From positions 27,494,956-27,558,955 of the forward strand of contig CM049318.1 of the NCBI GenBank assembly GCA_026874595.1: a DNA stretch of 64,000 nucleotides. Reading direction: 5' to 3'. Positions within the stretch are counted from its first letter, which is position 1. Every line of letters begins with the position of its first letter. Below are positions 15,601-28,897 of this stretch, piece after piece. The DNA comes from Sipunculus nudus (taxonomy: Eukaryota > Annelida > Sipuncula > Golfingiida > Sipunculidae). The notes under the pieces are model-generated. The model did not search any database. It saw nothing but the letters and a program-made list of their open reading frames with translations, and was not told the DNA's origin. Made by a program: the position numbers and the translations under genes.

Positions 15601-18600
15601 GCCACCATGTGCTGAAACACTTCTGCTAAGAATATTTTGAACGGCTGTACTCGGTTGGTGGCAAACTGAACAGCCACCTATCCTGTCCCAGCGTGCCTTG
15701 CGCACCCAGCGTGCCTTGCGCAACGCTTCCTTGACAAAATGGCTCCCCACACGGAAACTTTCTTCAAGAAACAAGACCTACAGGCCTCATGCAAACCTGT
15801 GCAATGAGATTACACCAGGTATAATGCTTCAATACTGGACCATTACTTTTCAAGAACATGTGTAACATGTATATGAACAATGCAACTACTAAACACTTAA
15901 ACAATCGGTCAAATGGTTCCTGAGATATGAGCTTTGGATGTCTGCAGCCTAAATTGGAATGTAGGTGGCGCCACCTGTCATAAAACAAGAAAGCTGTCAA
16001 GGATGTATAAACCTGCAAAATTTCAGGTGGATAAGTCAAACAAGTGTGGAGATATGAGTGATTTTATCCCAAGGCAGATGAACAGATGGATGCTGTGCAA
16101 GAATGGTTGCAGATGGTGCACCAGTTTTGCATATGATAAAGAGTTATGGGAGATCTATACACATGCAAAATTTTGGCCCAACTGGTCAAATGGTTCCCGA
16201 GATATGAGCTTGGATGTCTGCAGCTTAACCGTGAATGTAGATGGCGCCACCTGTCATAAAATCAAGAAAGCTCTCCAAGATGTATAAACATGCAAAATTT
16301 CAGGTGGATAAGTCCAACCAATGCAGAGATATGAGTGTTTTTATCCAAAGGAAGATGAACAGATGGAAGCTGTGCAAAAATGGTTGCAGGTGGTGCCACC
16401 ATTTTAAGTATATGTTATAAAGCTTTCCAAGGGCTACATTTGTGCAAAATCTTTAGTCTTATCTGTCAAATGGTTCCCAAGATATGTGGGTTTATGTGTG
16501 GAAACAGACGCACAAATGGATGCTGGGCAGAGAGGAAAGGTCAGAGGTCAATCAAAAATGAGGGTGCAGCAGTTCACATTTGACAGATCATAATTCCGAA
16601 TTAAAAAAATATTCTGCCCAGTGGTTATGGAGGAGTTCTCCGGTAACTTTTGCGGCGATGGTGGCAGCGTCGGCGTCCGACTGAAAACATAGTATCCGCA
16701 AAACTCTGTTTTATATACAATGTTCAGTCTTATATAAAACAAAGAGATTGTACATATGCCCAATGTCAGACTGATATGTCAAACCCCTCTTGTGAAATAA
16801 GCAGGGACATACACTGTGCAAAAATTATTGTAGGTGGCGCCACCAGTTTTGTACACTATAAAGCTACCTGATATGTATAAACATACCCAATTTTAGGCTG
16901 ATATATCAAATTCCTCTGTAGAAATAAGCAGGCGCATACACTGCAAAAGTCAATGTAGGTGGCACCACCTGTCTTGTAAATGAGAATACCATCAAAGACG
17001 CATAGACAGGTATCAGTCCAATACATCAAACTTCCCCAGAGTTTGATGCACTGGGCTGACAAGGCTTAGGTGAGTAAGGCAGTTGCCCCGAGTGACCTGT
17101 GACAAATTGCTGCCTCAAGCTACTGCACTGAGTGAACTCTTGACCAGCACCTGGCTCGACTGAGTGAACTTTTGACCTGTACCTGGCAGCACTGAGTGAA
17201 CTCTTGACCTGTTGCATAATCTGACACAGTTGGCAGTCTGCCAAAGCTATAAATAGATTCAGGCTGAACTTTGGTGCCAAATATGATGCAGTGAGCAGTC
17301 TGCCAAAGCTATAAATAGAATGCAGCTACTGCACTGAGTTAACTCTTGATCTATACCTGGCTGCACTTCTTCCAATCCTGGCACTGTGCCAAAACTATTT
17401 ATAGAGCTGACATTATCTTGCCTAATGGCCAACATCAAGGCACTGGCAATCTGCCAATGGTAAACCAAGTGCTGCCATCTGTACATAAAAGTGGTCCCAA
17501 CTTGAAATAACTTTGAAATTTATTTTCACAATACAAAATGCTTTTCAGCTGACTTTTTATAAAAAAAGAAATCAGGAATATATGTAAAATTATTACGGAT
17601 GCATACTATATGCAAATTTAAAATACAGATAAATATCATTGATGGCAAATTCTTGAATTAAGTTGAGTAGGGATACCAATAATTCATAATCCACGTACAG
17701 TTGTCTTTATATAGCCACAGAGAGCTAAATATCCATGATTGTAACATTGCCTGGTATGAGTGATAAGAGCTTTTAAAAAACTTTCTTGTCAATATTAACC
17801 AAATATAACCTGAAATCTAAATGTCCAGTGGCATGATGTAATAGATGCTGATAAACTGGTGCCAGGCTAGATGTAACAGCATCACACAGCTAACATATAT
17901 GGTAAAATGACTCAATTCAATCTCCATAATTCAGCCAAAAATCAGTCATGTGGAACCATTAATGACAATTATTATAAGAATTATTGTAGGGATTATTCTT
18001 GTAAAATATTTAACAAACTGGCTTCAGTGGCATCAGTCGAAAAACGTTTCGCAAGTTTATAACTCATATAGGAAAATACAGCAAACTGGCTAATTCAGCT
18101 TCCCGTAACTCAGCCAAAAAGCACTGAACCAAAACCATTTGAGCAAACTTGAATTATCAACATCTGAGGATAATTAATGTGTGAGATTTAAGAATTTGGC
18201 CCAGTGGTTTTTGAGAAGAAGATCTTTGTAGCCACAGCTTCCCATAACTTAGCCAAAAGTCACTGAAAAGAGACCATTTGAACAAACTTCAGAAAGCACC
18301 GCCCTAGGACCATTTCTGTGCGATATTAAACAATTTGCCATATTGTTTCAGAGAAGAAGTTTTTTGTAGCCCTCAGTGTGATACAGGCACTGATGACCTT
18401 GTACAAACTAGAATATCAGCAGAAGCTGACAAAAGCCCTCAGCCAAAAGAACAGTGTTTAGAGGTGGTAACAGTGAAAAGTACTAAATATCTGTTCTCAC
18501 ATGGATGTATATCTGTACATGTCTCAGTTATAAATTTAAAATGGAGAGGTACGTACCATGACTCATAACAATCCATCAAATGCTTCCTGAAAATAAGCTT

Positions 18601-21600
18601 CTAAGTTTTATTCTACTGTAAGCTCTGTGACCTTGAAAAGCAGGTCAAGGTCACCCATCTTCGAACTTGACCGAGATTTTGTTGATATGCATCTTCACCA
18701 AAGAAATGAAATTCCTATTGTGAATCCTTTTAGAGATATCCTGCTCACAAGGCCAAAATTGAAAAATCCAAGAAAAATTCATTAAAAATCAGACATTGCA
18801 GGTGGCGCCCCCAAACTTGTGCAGCAGTTACAGACCATCAGTCCCTATGATCATAGTAAGTATTGTAAAAATCCACCCAATGGTTCCTGAGAAATAAGCT
18901 TCTAAATGTTTTTTCTATAATCAGCTCTGTGACCTTGAAAAGCAGGTCAAGGTCACCCATCTTCGAACTTGACCGAGATTTTGTCAATATACATCTTCAC
19001 CGAAAAAATAAAATTCCTACGGTGAAACCTTTTCCAGATATCCCGCTCACAAGCCCAAAGTTGAAAAATCCGATAAAAATTCATTAAAAATCAGAAATTG
19101 TAGGTGGAGCCACCAAACTTGTTTAGCAGGTACAGATTATCAGTCCCAATAATCATAGTAAGTTTTGTGAAAATCCACCAAATGGTTCCTGAGTAATAGG
19201 CATCTAAGTGTTTTTCTATAATCAGCTCTAAAATGTAGAAAAATGGGTCAAGGTCACCCATCTTCGAACTTGACCGAGATTTTGTCGATATACATCTTTA
19301 CCGAGGAAATAAAATTCTGACGGTGAATCCTTTTCAAGATATCCCGCTCACAAGGTAAAAGTTAACGGACGCCGGACGGACAGACGGACGGACGGACGGA
19401 CAGCTTGGGTGACGACAATAGCCCATCAGCCTAAGGGCTGAGGGCTAAAAAGGCCGATGCAGGTGGCGCCACCAATACCTCAATTTCAGATATGACCTAT
19501 GTGACCAACATTGGCATAAAATTTAGTGATGATAGTTCCAGCCGTTTCTGAGATTTAAATTTTAATATGCTTTTTTGCACAGTTAACAAAGTTCAACCTC
19601 CTGTAACTCGGCCAAAAATCTCCAAACTGGAACCATTCGAACAAACTTGAGAAAGACTGTTCCAGGGATCATTTCTGTAAAAAATTGGACAATTTGGCTG
19701 GACAGTTTCGGAGAAGAAGATTTTTAAAGCTTTTTCCCTGTAAAATCTAAGAAAATGCAGTTAGAAAAAAAATAAACAAAATCCGATATAGTTTTTTGGA
19801 TGACTGATTATTTGCAAAAAATTTGGTGATGCTAGCTCCTGCCGTTTTTGATATAGCTATGGTTAACGTACAGATGACGCACGACGTACGACGACGCACC
19901 ATCGCATAAGCTCACAGGTTTGCTAAAAAACTTGCTTACCCCGACTGGCCACTTTAATTTTACTATAAAATCACTCGTTTTCACGTGTCATGTTTCCTAT
20001 ACGTGCGTATCTCGACAAGATAACATCAGTTACTTTTATACTTAAGGTGACCAGCGATGTTTTCAAACGCACCAGCAAATTGTGACATGGAGCGATGTCA
20101 ACGTATGATGTGATGATGATAATACCAAAGTAACTGGTATGAAAATGATTCGAATCTTCTGAGAAATTCAAAAATTGAATTTTCATCATAGATTAAGATT
20201 TCAAAATATTACTTTTAGACTTAAAATATACAGTGACTTGAAATTGATCAGCAGGATATTTTTCTAAAATATAATAGATTTTCAGTAGCAAACAAGAATA
20301 CGGCACAGCATATTAAATCTGAATAAACACGCGGAGGTTCACCGGCCCTTACGTCTTCCCAAATTTCATGCTTGAGTGAACCTGCAAAAAAAGTGTTTTC
20401 ATGTGTTTTAATAAAATGCCCAAGAAATGTTATAGTTTACAGGAATGTCCGAGTCGCAACCTACGCATGTTGATTTCTAGATGATAGCTTGTGTCTTGTG
20501 TCAAATCATTTCCAAGCGAAAGTTGGTGCGGTTTTAAAGGGGGGTTCTTAGTATTTTAGCCCCTCGCAGTGTCTCACCTGGGGTTTCGGCAAAGTCTGGG
20601 TGCGGTTTTAATTGGAAGTGCGGTTTTAAGTGGAGATTTTACGGTAGCCTTTTATGCAGCATAGATAGGTGTCTGCATTACTACCATCAAAGTCTACTTC
20701 TCACAGGACCAATACAACTGTTCATACAGAGAGGTGATTTTAATACAAGGGTGCCAGTACGGAGAGGCTCCCCTGTTATTTATATGAACCATGGTGGTTA
20801 TAATGACACAGACACCAGACTTAAAACCAAACGATATGAGATTGTCTCCAATTTGTACTGGCTGTTCTCCTGCGGTACGACCCCTGGCCAATGTCTTGAC
20901 CTAAAGGGTGTACTATCATCCCCAAAACATGAATGGCTATGGGTCATAGATAACTTTCTACAGTTTATAGTGATTGCCTTGACACTTGGATGACTTTGGG
21001 GGCTGTTATTATCACCACCCTATTATCACAGCAAAACCTCGCCTAATGACCATCTAAGTAAAGCGGCCACCTCTTATTAATGACCATTTTTTTCACAGTC
21101 CCAATTCTTTTTTGGTCTTTGTATCAGACCTTGCTTAAATGAGGTTTCACTGTATAATAAATTTTTGGTTAACACTACTATACCTGTACCACTATCCCAC
21201 TTAAGGTTCAGTCAAGGCAGTATGAAAGTGCCTTTTACTGTTTTAATACATCACTGGTGTAACCATTAAACCACATACCTTCAATTTCACTGAACTCCCA
21301 CAAACCGTCAGCTCCCCAGCCTGTAGATATGGCCACAGCATGGACAGCACGGGGGTAACGCGACTTGAACGTCATGATGGTCTGCTCTCCGAGGCGGTGA
21401 CCTCGCCCGACCTGGATGAGGCCGTCCTTCCAGCTGATCCAGAATGGTCGCATCTCATTACCGCTAAGGATGCCAGGAGTCTGGACGACACGCTGGTAAC
21501 CACTCAAAGGAGCATCTCTACAAAGGGAAAGCAGTTTGATGCCACACAATTTAGAGTACAAGATCTACACTGATAAATCTACAGATACAATAAATGTATT

Positions 21601-24600
21601 TCAAGATTAGGAATAGACCAGAAGTCAAAACCTGTCCTTTCATACATCAGAGTAAATAAACTCGGTTTCTGAGACTTCCCATTTTGAGTCTTTGAGGTTC
21701 TGGAGGGGTTCAAAACACTCCCATTTGTTAGTGCTATGCCTTACTCACTATGCTATATCATACCTATGCTCTGAAAACAGAGTGTGATCTCCTTGGACCT
21801 TTCATTTACACACTGAGAGAAATGGAAGGATTCTTTAGGTTTGGCCACAAGGGGTTATTGGGAAACACCAAGCAAACTGAACGCTCTGTTAAACAAAATT
21901 TGATTAGGTAAGCTATAAACAAAGGTGGCTACCCCCTTGCGGAGCTCACTGTGCAGCACTGCAAGGGGGGAAATTTGTAAACAGTGGAGGTAACTGACCT
22001 CAGGTCTCACCAGCAAGTTGGAGGATGGATAACATACTCAAGATTTCCGTTAGCTGTTAGGCTATACAGCAAGAATGTTCACCTGTAACAGGTCAGGCGT
22101 CTAATTCACAAAGGCTTGATATTAGTGTATTATCTCCATCTGTATCATGAATTTGAAACTCTTGTGAACAAAAGGCCAACCATAGCTACAAGCAGTGGCA
22201 GTCTAATGTGTTTTTTTTTATTATACCGAAGGACGGCAGTATATAAAGTTCTGCTTAATAAAGTGGGAGTACTGACCTGAGAAAGCTACGCTGGTTGCCT
22301 CCACCGCCAAGGACAACCTCGTAGGTCTGTGACTCTGTCACTCCCATCACTGTGGACAGAGCAATGTGGGCATCGTTTCTGGCTTTGACTTTGAACATGA
22401 TGTGATCTTGCTTCACCACAGTCTGTCTGATCCGGTTGTAAGTGTACTGGTTGGGTGTAGTTGCCCTTGCAACACGACCTTAACAAACAAAATACAATTG
22501 TATAGGACAGGCAATTGTGCAGTTTATTAATTTTTTAACCATTCAGTCTCAATCTTTGTGGACACATCATTTTTACATAGGTTTAGCCTTTGCAAGAACA
22601 GTCATGGTAATGCAAGTACTCAAAATTTTAATGGAACATTAAAATAAAAATTTAGCCAATCATTTTGCACAAGTAAACATATTTAAATCCATAAGACATA
22701 TATGCACATATAATAAAATATTACTTATTTTTTCCTTAAAATGATGGAAATCTTCCTATAAGAATTGTTGCTTCATCAATCTATTTACACTGAATGTCTG
22801 TATCTATAATTAAACATAATCTTTTATTTATTATATAATATATATTTAGCCAATCATTTTGCACATGTTAACATATTTTAATCCAAAAGACATGTATGCA
22901 CATATAATAAAATATTGTTTATTTTTTCCTTAAAATGATGGAAATCTTCCTAAAAGTATTGTTGCTTTGTTTTATTTATTTACACTGAATGTCTGTATCT
23001 ATAATTAAACTTAATTATTCATTTATCATATAAACACATATATGTAAACCGTACGACCTAAACTGTATTTCCAGTACTGTCATTCTTGAAAAATTTGATG
23101 TTCCTCAATATTAAGGATCACAGTGCACCTCCAACCATATTATGTTTAACTGGTGGTCATTTTGATAACATGACCCTCCATTTCCAGACCTTTTGAAAAT
23201 AAGATGTATAACTGAATGAGGTTCAAACACAATTCATTTTAAGTTACCTATGTCTTTCCTGATAACCCATTCTCCTGAACTTTGCTGGTCTGTTGAGATG
23301 GACATGGCTGTCACTACATATGGCGTTGATGTTTCAGTCCAGTCAATGATAGCCTGTGAACTAACGTCAGGAGTTCCGCTATCAAACCGAATCCTGTTAC
23401 CCTCAAGACGGATATAGAAGTCCCTCATGTCATTACAATCCAGGATGCCTGGTGTGTTTGCTTGTGCTCGAGCTGTCTGGTCCGGCAGACGCTTCAGAAT
23501 AGTTTTGCCGGTGGCAGTGCCGATGGTGAACTCGTAACCACCCCCTGTAGTGTTACCAAACTGAGGGCTCAGAACCACACGAGCATTAAAGCAGGCCTTT
23601 ACACTGAAGGTGATCAGGGACTTCTGGGTCGTGAACCATATATCACTGTAGTTATTGAAGGATGCCGGCGTGATGATGTTATACGAATGATCTAAATACA
23701 CAGAAACACAAAGTTGCAAATATGTCTAACATATAAAGAACAAAATTAAAAACTAGCTAAGAAATCTTTGAAATATTGTTATCAAAAAGATTATTTACAT
23801 GATAAGTGACCAGTGGGACAAGATAGTTATACTGATCTTAAGTAGGTATTCAAAGTGATACAATTCTACGCTTAAGATATATTTAAGGAGTGGGCTTTGA
23901 TCCATAAATGTCCAATCTGCTCTACATATGAAATAAGTATGTAAAATTTCAAGTGCTTTAAAATTTACAAAATAAGCTGCAATATTTCATGTTGATATAC
24001 TTCTAGTACTACTTTTACTACCAACTGATATTTTAATATTCTTAAAATGTTTACCTTCAATTTCTCCAATTTCCCACAATCCTCTGCTGCTAGATTCCGT
24101 TGCAAATGCGAGGGCTTCTACCTCAAACGGCAGTGGAGTTTGCGTCTCTATGAGTGTGCTGAGTCCTGGTGTGAGTCCTTTACCCAGAGCAAGTCTTCCA
24201 TACCCCCAGCTGATCCAGAAATACTGCGACAGCTGTGCATTAAGCAGATTAGGGGTCTGTGTGGTGTTAACATTCCGACCTTCCACCAGGATTGATGTCT
24301 GCATGTTTCCGTTCAATCCCATCTTTATTTCAGCATAGTTGTTGCGAGGATTATGAATGTAGCGAGCCAACAGTATGTTAGCGTCTGACGCTGCCTGGAC
24401 TTTAAACACAAACTGCCTCTCATCTGCCACAACCAGCCATGATCCTTCATAACGGTCAGCTGGGTCTGTCAGAATTCTCGTTGTTCTACCTGTAATAATA
24501 CAAGTCTCTCTTTGCTTAACAAGGGCACAGGCAGAGTGCATAATATGTCCTTTGTATGTCTTATGGCATTTAACCATGTCAACTTTAACCCTTGGGAGTT

Positions 24601-27600
24601 ACATTCATACCAAATGCAATCAAAACCCATCAAAGTATGGAGACCTCAATAAATAAGTGTGGGTTTTGCCTACAAATGAATTCGGATGAGAATCAATTGG
24701 TTAATATTCATAATGAGTTTCATGAAAATCCATTACGAATTTTGATAAGTTATCATCAAGGCACCACCAAAGTCTGGTGACCTCTGACCTCATGAGGTAC
24801 ATAAGAATTTTGCAAAGAATTAAACTTAAGCGAAATATTCCATTGGTTATTAGTTATAGTGAGTTTTGTAAAAACCAATCAAATCCCTGATAAGATATTG
24901 AGGTGACACTTAAATTTACAAGACAGATGAATGTTGCCTATACCCTAATAGTACCTGTCTTAACAGCAAGTGTATCAAAACTAACAAACAAAATGTGTCA
25001 TCAGATGATGAAAGCAGAATAATGTTATAAAGGGCTGACAGCAATTTCACATAGGAAATAGACAGATGGGCACCCTTTATGTCCATAATAGTATCTCAGC
25101 CCAATATCAGGCATGTAACATGAATCGTCATTTATCTTTAATAAGCTGAACTGCAGTTGATTGCATTATTATTCTGAAATTCTATTTATGGTTTGGAATT
25201 TATTTTTTTATATAAAGTTTGGTTATATTTCTATAAACTATAAACAAGGGACCTATGGGTCACGGCGCTCAGTTGTTATATATGATAAAAAATATGATTT
25301 AGAAATGAGGCACATGCTGGTTTTGTGTGGTAATAAATATAAGCTGTATTATGAGTTTTTGTTGTTTAGCTTATGTATGATTTTGATCGTACCTTTGGAG
25401 ACAGGGAAGAGGATTGATTTCATTTATTTTATTAACAAATGGAGTACTATTGTCAAACAGATTTTGACTTGGCCATATAGTAACTTATAAGCAGAACATA
25501 TAATATAAGAGTTTAACTATTTATTAAAAAAAAATTACAAATATTGTCCCTAATATAATTTTTATTAAAAATAATAAGAGAATCATATGATTTTAAAAAA
25601 TGAAATATAACTGAAAAGATTATTAAAATAATATTCAAGAATATAATCATGAATGCATTCATGAATACATTTGGAAAGTATTTGCACTGGTATTCATATA
25701 CTTCCATTTTTACCTGAATCCCATTCTTTATGCAAGAAAATTTTAAAATGGAGTACATATTCATATTCGTATTTAAATACAATTGCAAAGTATTCGCACC
25801 ATGTCTGGTATTTATATAGTTTTCATCAAACAATGATCTTAAGAATCCAGAATATACAGAATTCACACATTTAAATAATGATCTTAAGTACCTGGTTTTA
25901 TGGCTTTTATTTATATTAAAAAAAAATAAATTTAATATATTCATTTTGGACTAATTTCACATCAATGTACACACTAGACACAGTAGGAATCTAGATTAAT
26001 ATTATCAACTGCATCTTTGTCGATCATTAATTTCCTTCATATGATCCCTAATGATTAGTAATGAATAATATGATTTACTTTTTTATCATTAAAATTGGAC
26101 TGAAAAATACTGCATGGTGTTATTTGGAATATGTGACATTCTATCCATTGATACAAGATTCTTATATCAAGTTAATTTCCTGTTATTATAAACTAACAAA
26201 TTCCTTTTCTATTTTTCTTTAATTTGTTATTAAAATCCAATAAAAAGTTATTAATTTATTGTTTATTGTTATGTTGTTGGTTAAAACTACTAGATGTGTT
26301 GGGTTGGACACCTGGATCAACTGTGGCTGGCCATAAGCTGCCTGGCTGCCCCAGTGAATGCCTCGCCTCAAGCATGCATGATTTGCTGAAAGTTCAACAA
26401 GGTCAACATACAGGTGACACAAGAGGGGCTTGAGAGAGCCAAGGTCTGACATGGTCTCATAAAAACATTAATGAAAGCTACAATTTTTGGCCAATTTCTT
26501 TCAGCTTTCTAAACTAAAAAGCTGAAATCCTTATGTGTGCATGATATGAAAATTATATCAACAGTGCTCACAGGAGACAAAATGCCATGGTCAAAGTTGG
26601 GCAAAATTTAAGGTACTAATTTTATATTTATACTAATAACTTATAAAATTTGAAAAATTCAAAACTAATTTAGGGTATTCAATTGAATCTTGATTAAATA
26701 ATGTTACATCCCTGACAAAAAATCTCTAGCTTCAGCAATCCCCTTGTTAAGGGAGTAAATATATTTCTTGAATTTTTACAGAGTGCATTATGTTTGGGCC
26801 CATAACTTAAAACAATTACGCAATACTGACATCATTTCTGGCATGTGCATAGAGAATGTATAGAAAATATATATATTATATATGATTAAAGTCAGACCAG
26901 TGGTTTTGATATTAGGCAGTCTTGAAGTGTAACAATGGGTTTTTAATGGAAAAATGAAGTTTTTCATTAATATCTCAAAGGTATTAAGTCCTAGTGACCA
27001 AATTCTTGGCATGGTAGGGGATTTTGGAGACATCTAATTGTATGCCAAATTTTAGGAACTGAGAGCTGAAGCTGGGGAGCTGAGCTCTAGCAAACTGCAT
27101 AACACTAGCTTGATGTAAACAATATGTTATATGGTGCTCGAAAACTTGAATAAAATCTACAGTTTTTGATCAACTGGTTTTAAATTTGTGGTGTTAACAG
27201 ACAAAATGCTAACATAAACATGCTGTGAAAATAAAATCCACAGTACTTACAGGAAAAAAACGTGCAATGGTCAAAGTTGGGCAAAATTTAAGGTACCAAT
27301 TTTTTTATTTTTGTTTATATTTTTAAAAAATTTAAAAGATTTTGATCTAATTTTGGGTATACAATTTAATTTTAATTAATTTAAGTTATATTACTGGAAA
27401 AAAAGTCCATAGCTTTAACATGTTTTGTGTTAAGTGATTAAATATCTTTCCTGATTTTTTACAAAATGCATTATGTCTGGGCCCATAACCTTTTAAATTA
27501 TATAATACAGACATAATTTCTGGCATGTACATAGGAACTATATAGAGGAATATTTATGGTAAATATATGGAAAAACAGATCAGTGGTTTTGATATTAGGC

Positions 27601-28847
27601 AGTCTTGAAGTGTGAAAATAGGTTTTTAATAAAAAAATTGAGGTTTTTCTGTAATTTCTCAAAGTAACAAATTTGCAAAGACCCAGTTTTCGGCTTGGTA
27701 GGAGATCTTGGGGACATCTAATGTTATGCTGAATTTTGGATTCCTTGGTCTTACGGTTTCAAAATGTGCCACATCAACGGACGGACGGACGGACGGACAA
27801 TGGACCACGACTATAGCTCAGATGACTTATAGTCAGCTGAGCTAAAAAAACTGGTGTGGAACCTAAACTATAATATACTTTACATATATCATTTTGTGTA
27901 TTGCGCAGAAAGCCATGTATAATGATGCCTCTAATATCATGAGACCATGTACTGTTACAGCCCTAATATATGAATAGAAAAGAGGTCTTCTGACCTGCAT
28001 CTCGATCAAATTCCCACTCGCTGAAATAGTTGGGTTGTAAGGATCCCATTGACAGAGCCCTGGCTTTAACATTGTTGTACGGATCTGGCATCAAGATCAG
28101 CTGATTGGTGCCCGGATTCTTACGGCCAACGGTTACGTAACCATCACCCCAGCGCACCCACAAGCGCCTGTAAACGTCACAATGCAGGAGGTTTGGAGTG
28201 CTGAAACTCTGCTCAATATCCGGCTGACGGGCTTGGACAATTTTGATTTTTGTATTCATGTTGTTGTTTGTGCCCAAGGTGATTTGGACTTTAAGGAGGT
28301 CATAGGTCATGGGGAGGGGTCGTAATTCAACCACAGCATCGCTGCACGCCCGCACTCTGAATGAGAACACTGTACGGTCCTTGATGTTCAGCCATGTTTG
28401 TCGATAACTGTAGGTGTTCTTGGTCTTCAATAGGAGAGCATTTTCTGAAATTAAACATCAGTTTAGAGTTAAAAACACAATAACATTAATGATACTCTTC
28501 CAACAATTAAGACCAAACCTTTTTCAGTAATTGTGTATTTTAAAGGGTTTTTAAAGGCTTATTTTATTATTTTCAACGCATATTTTCCAAATTTTCATTA
28601 TTCTACAATTAGGAGAAATGTATACTTATACAAGAACAAGTCTTATAGAGTTTGATGACCGATATATTTGATATGAAATGATTAAAAATGATAAAGAACC
28701 TATCACAGCATCCCCTCTCTAAAAATACAAGAACAATCCAAGAAAGGGTAATATTCTGATTACAGAAGATAAAACACAATGTGAATCATTGATTGAGTGC
28801 CAAATAATAAATATATTATACAATATAATATATGCCCTCAGATGATT

Positions 28848-28897
<50 letters not shown>

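Larger units (their letters stand above)
15061..20647. mobile_element. DNA transposon with 28-bp perfect terminal inverted repeats, interrupted
   Basis: Positions 15061-15088 (ctaccgtaaaatctccactt...) and 20620-20647 are exact reverse complements over 28 nt. Further 'gcggtttta' motifs recur just inside both ends (about 15130, 20528 and 20600). Removing the inserted family B element at 15771-19925 leaves an element of about 1.4 kb. No transposase is visible, so it is non-autonomous or decayed. No clear target-site duplication was found. Confidence 0.65.

Noticed and set aside
25161-25944. Frames of 109 and 143 codons in AT-rich DNA
   Set aside because: Low-complexity composition (Ile, Asn, Phe, Lys), no similarity to anything recognised, overlapping each other on opposite strands.
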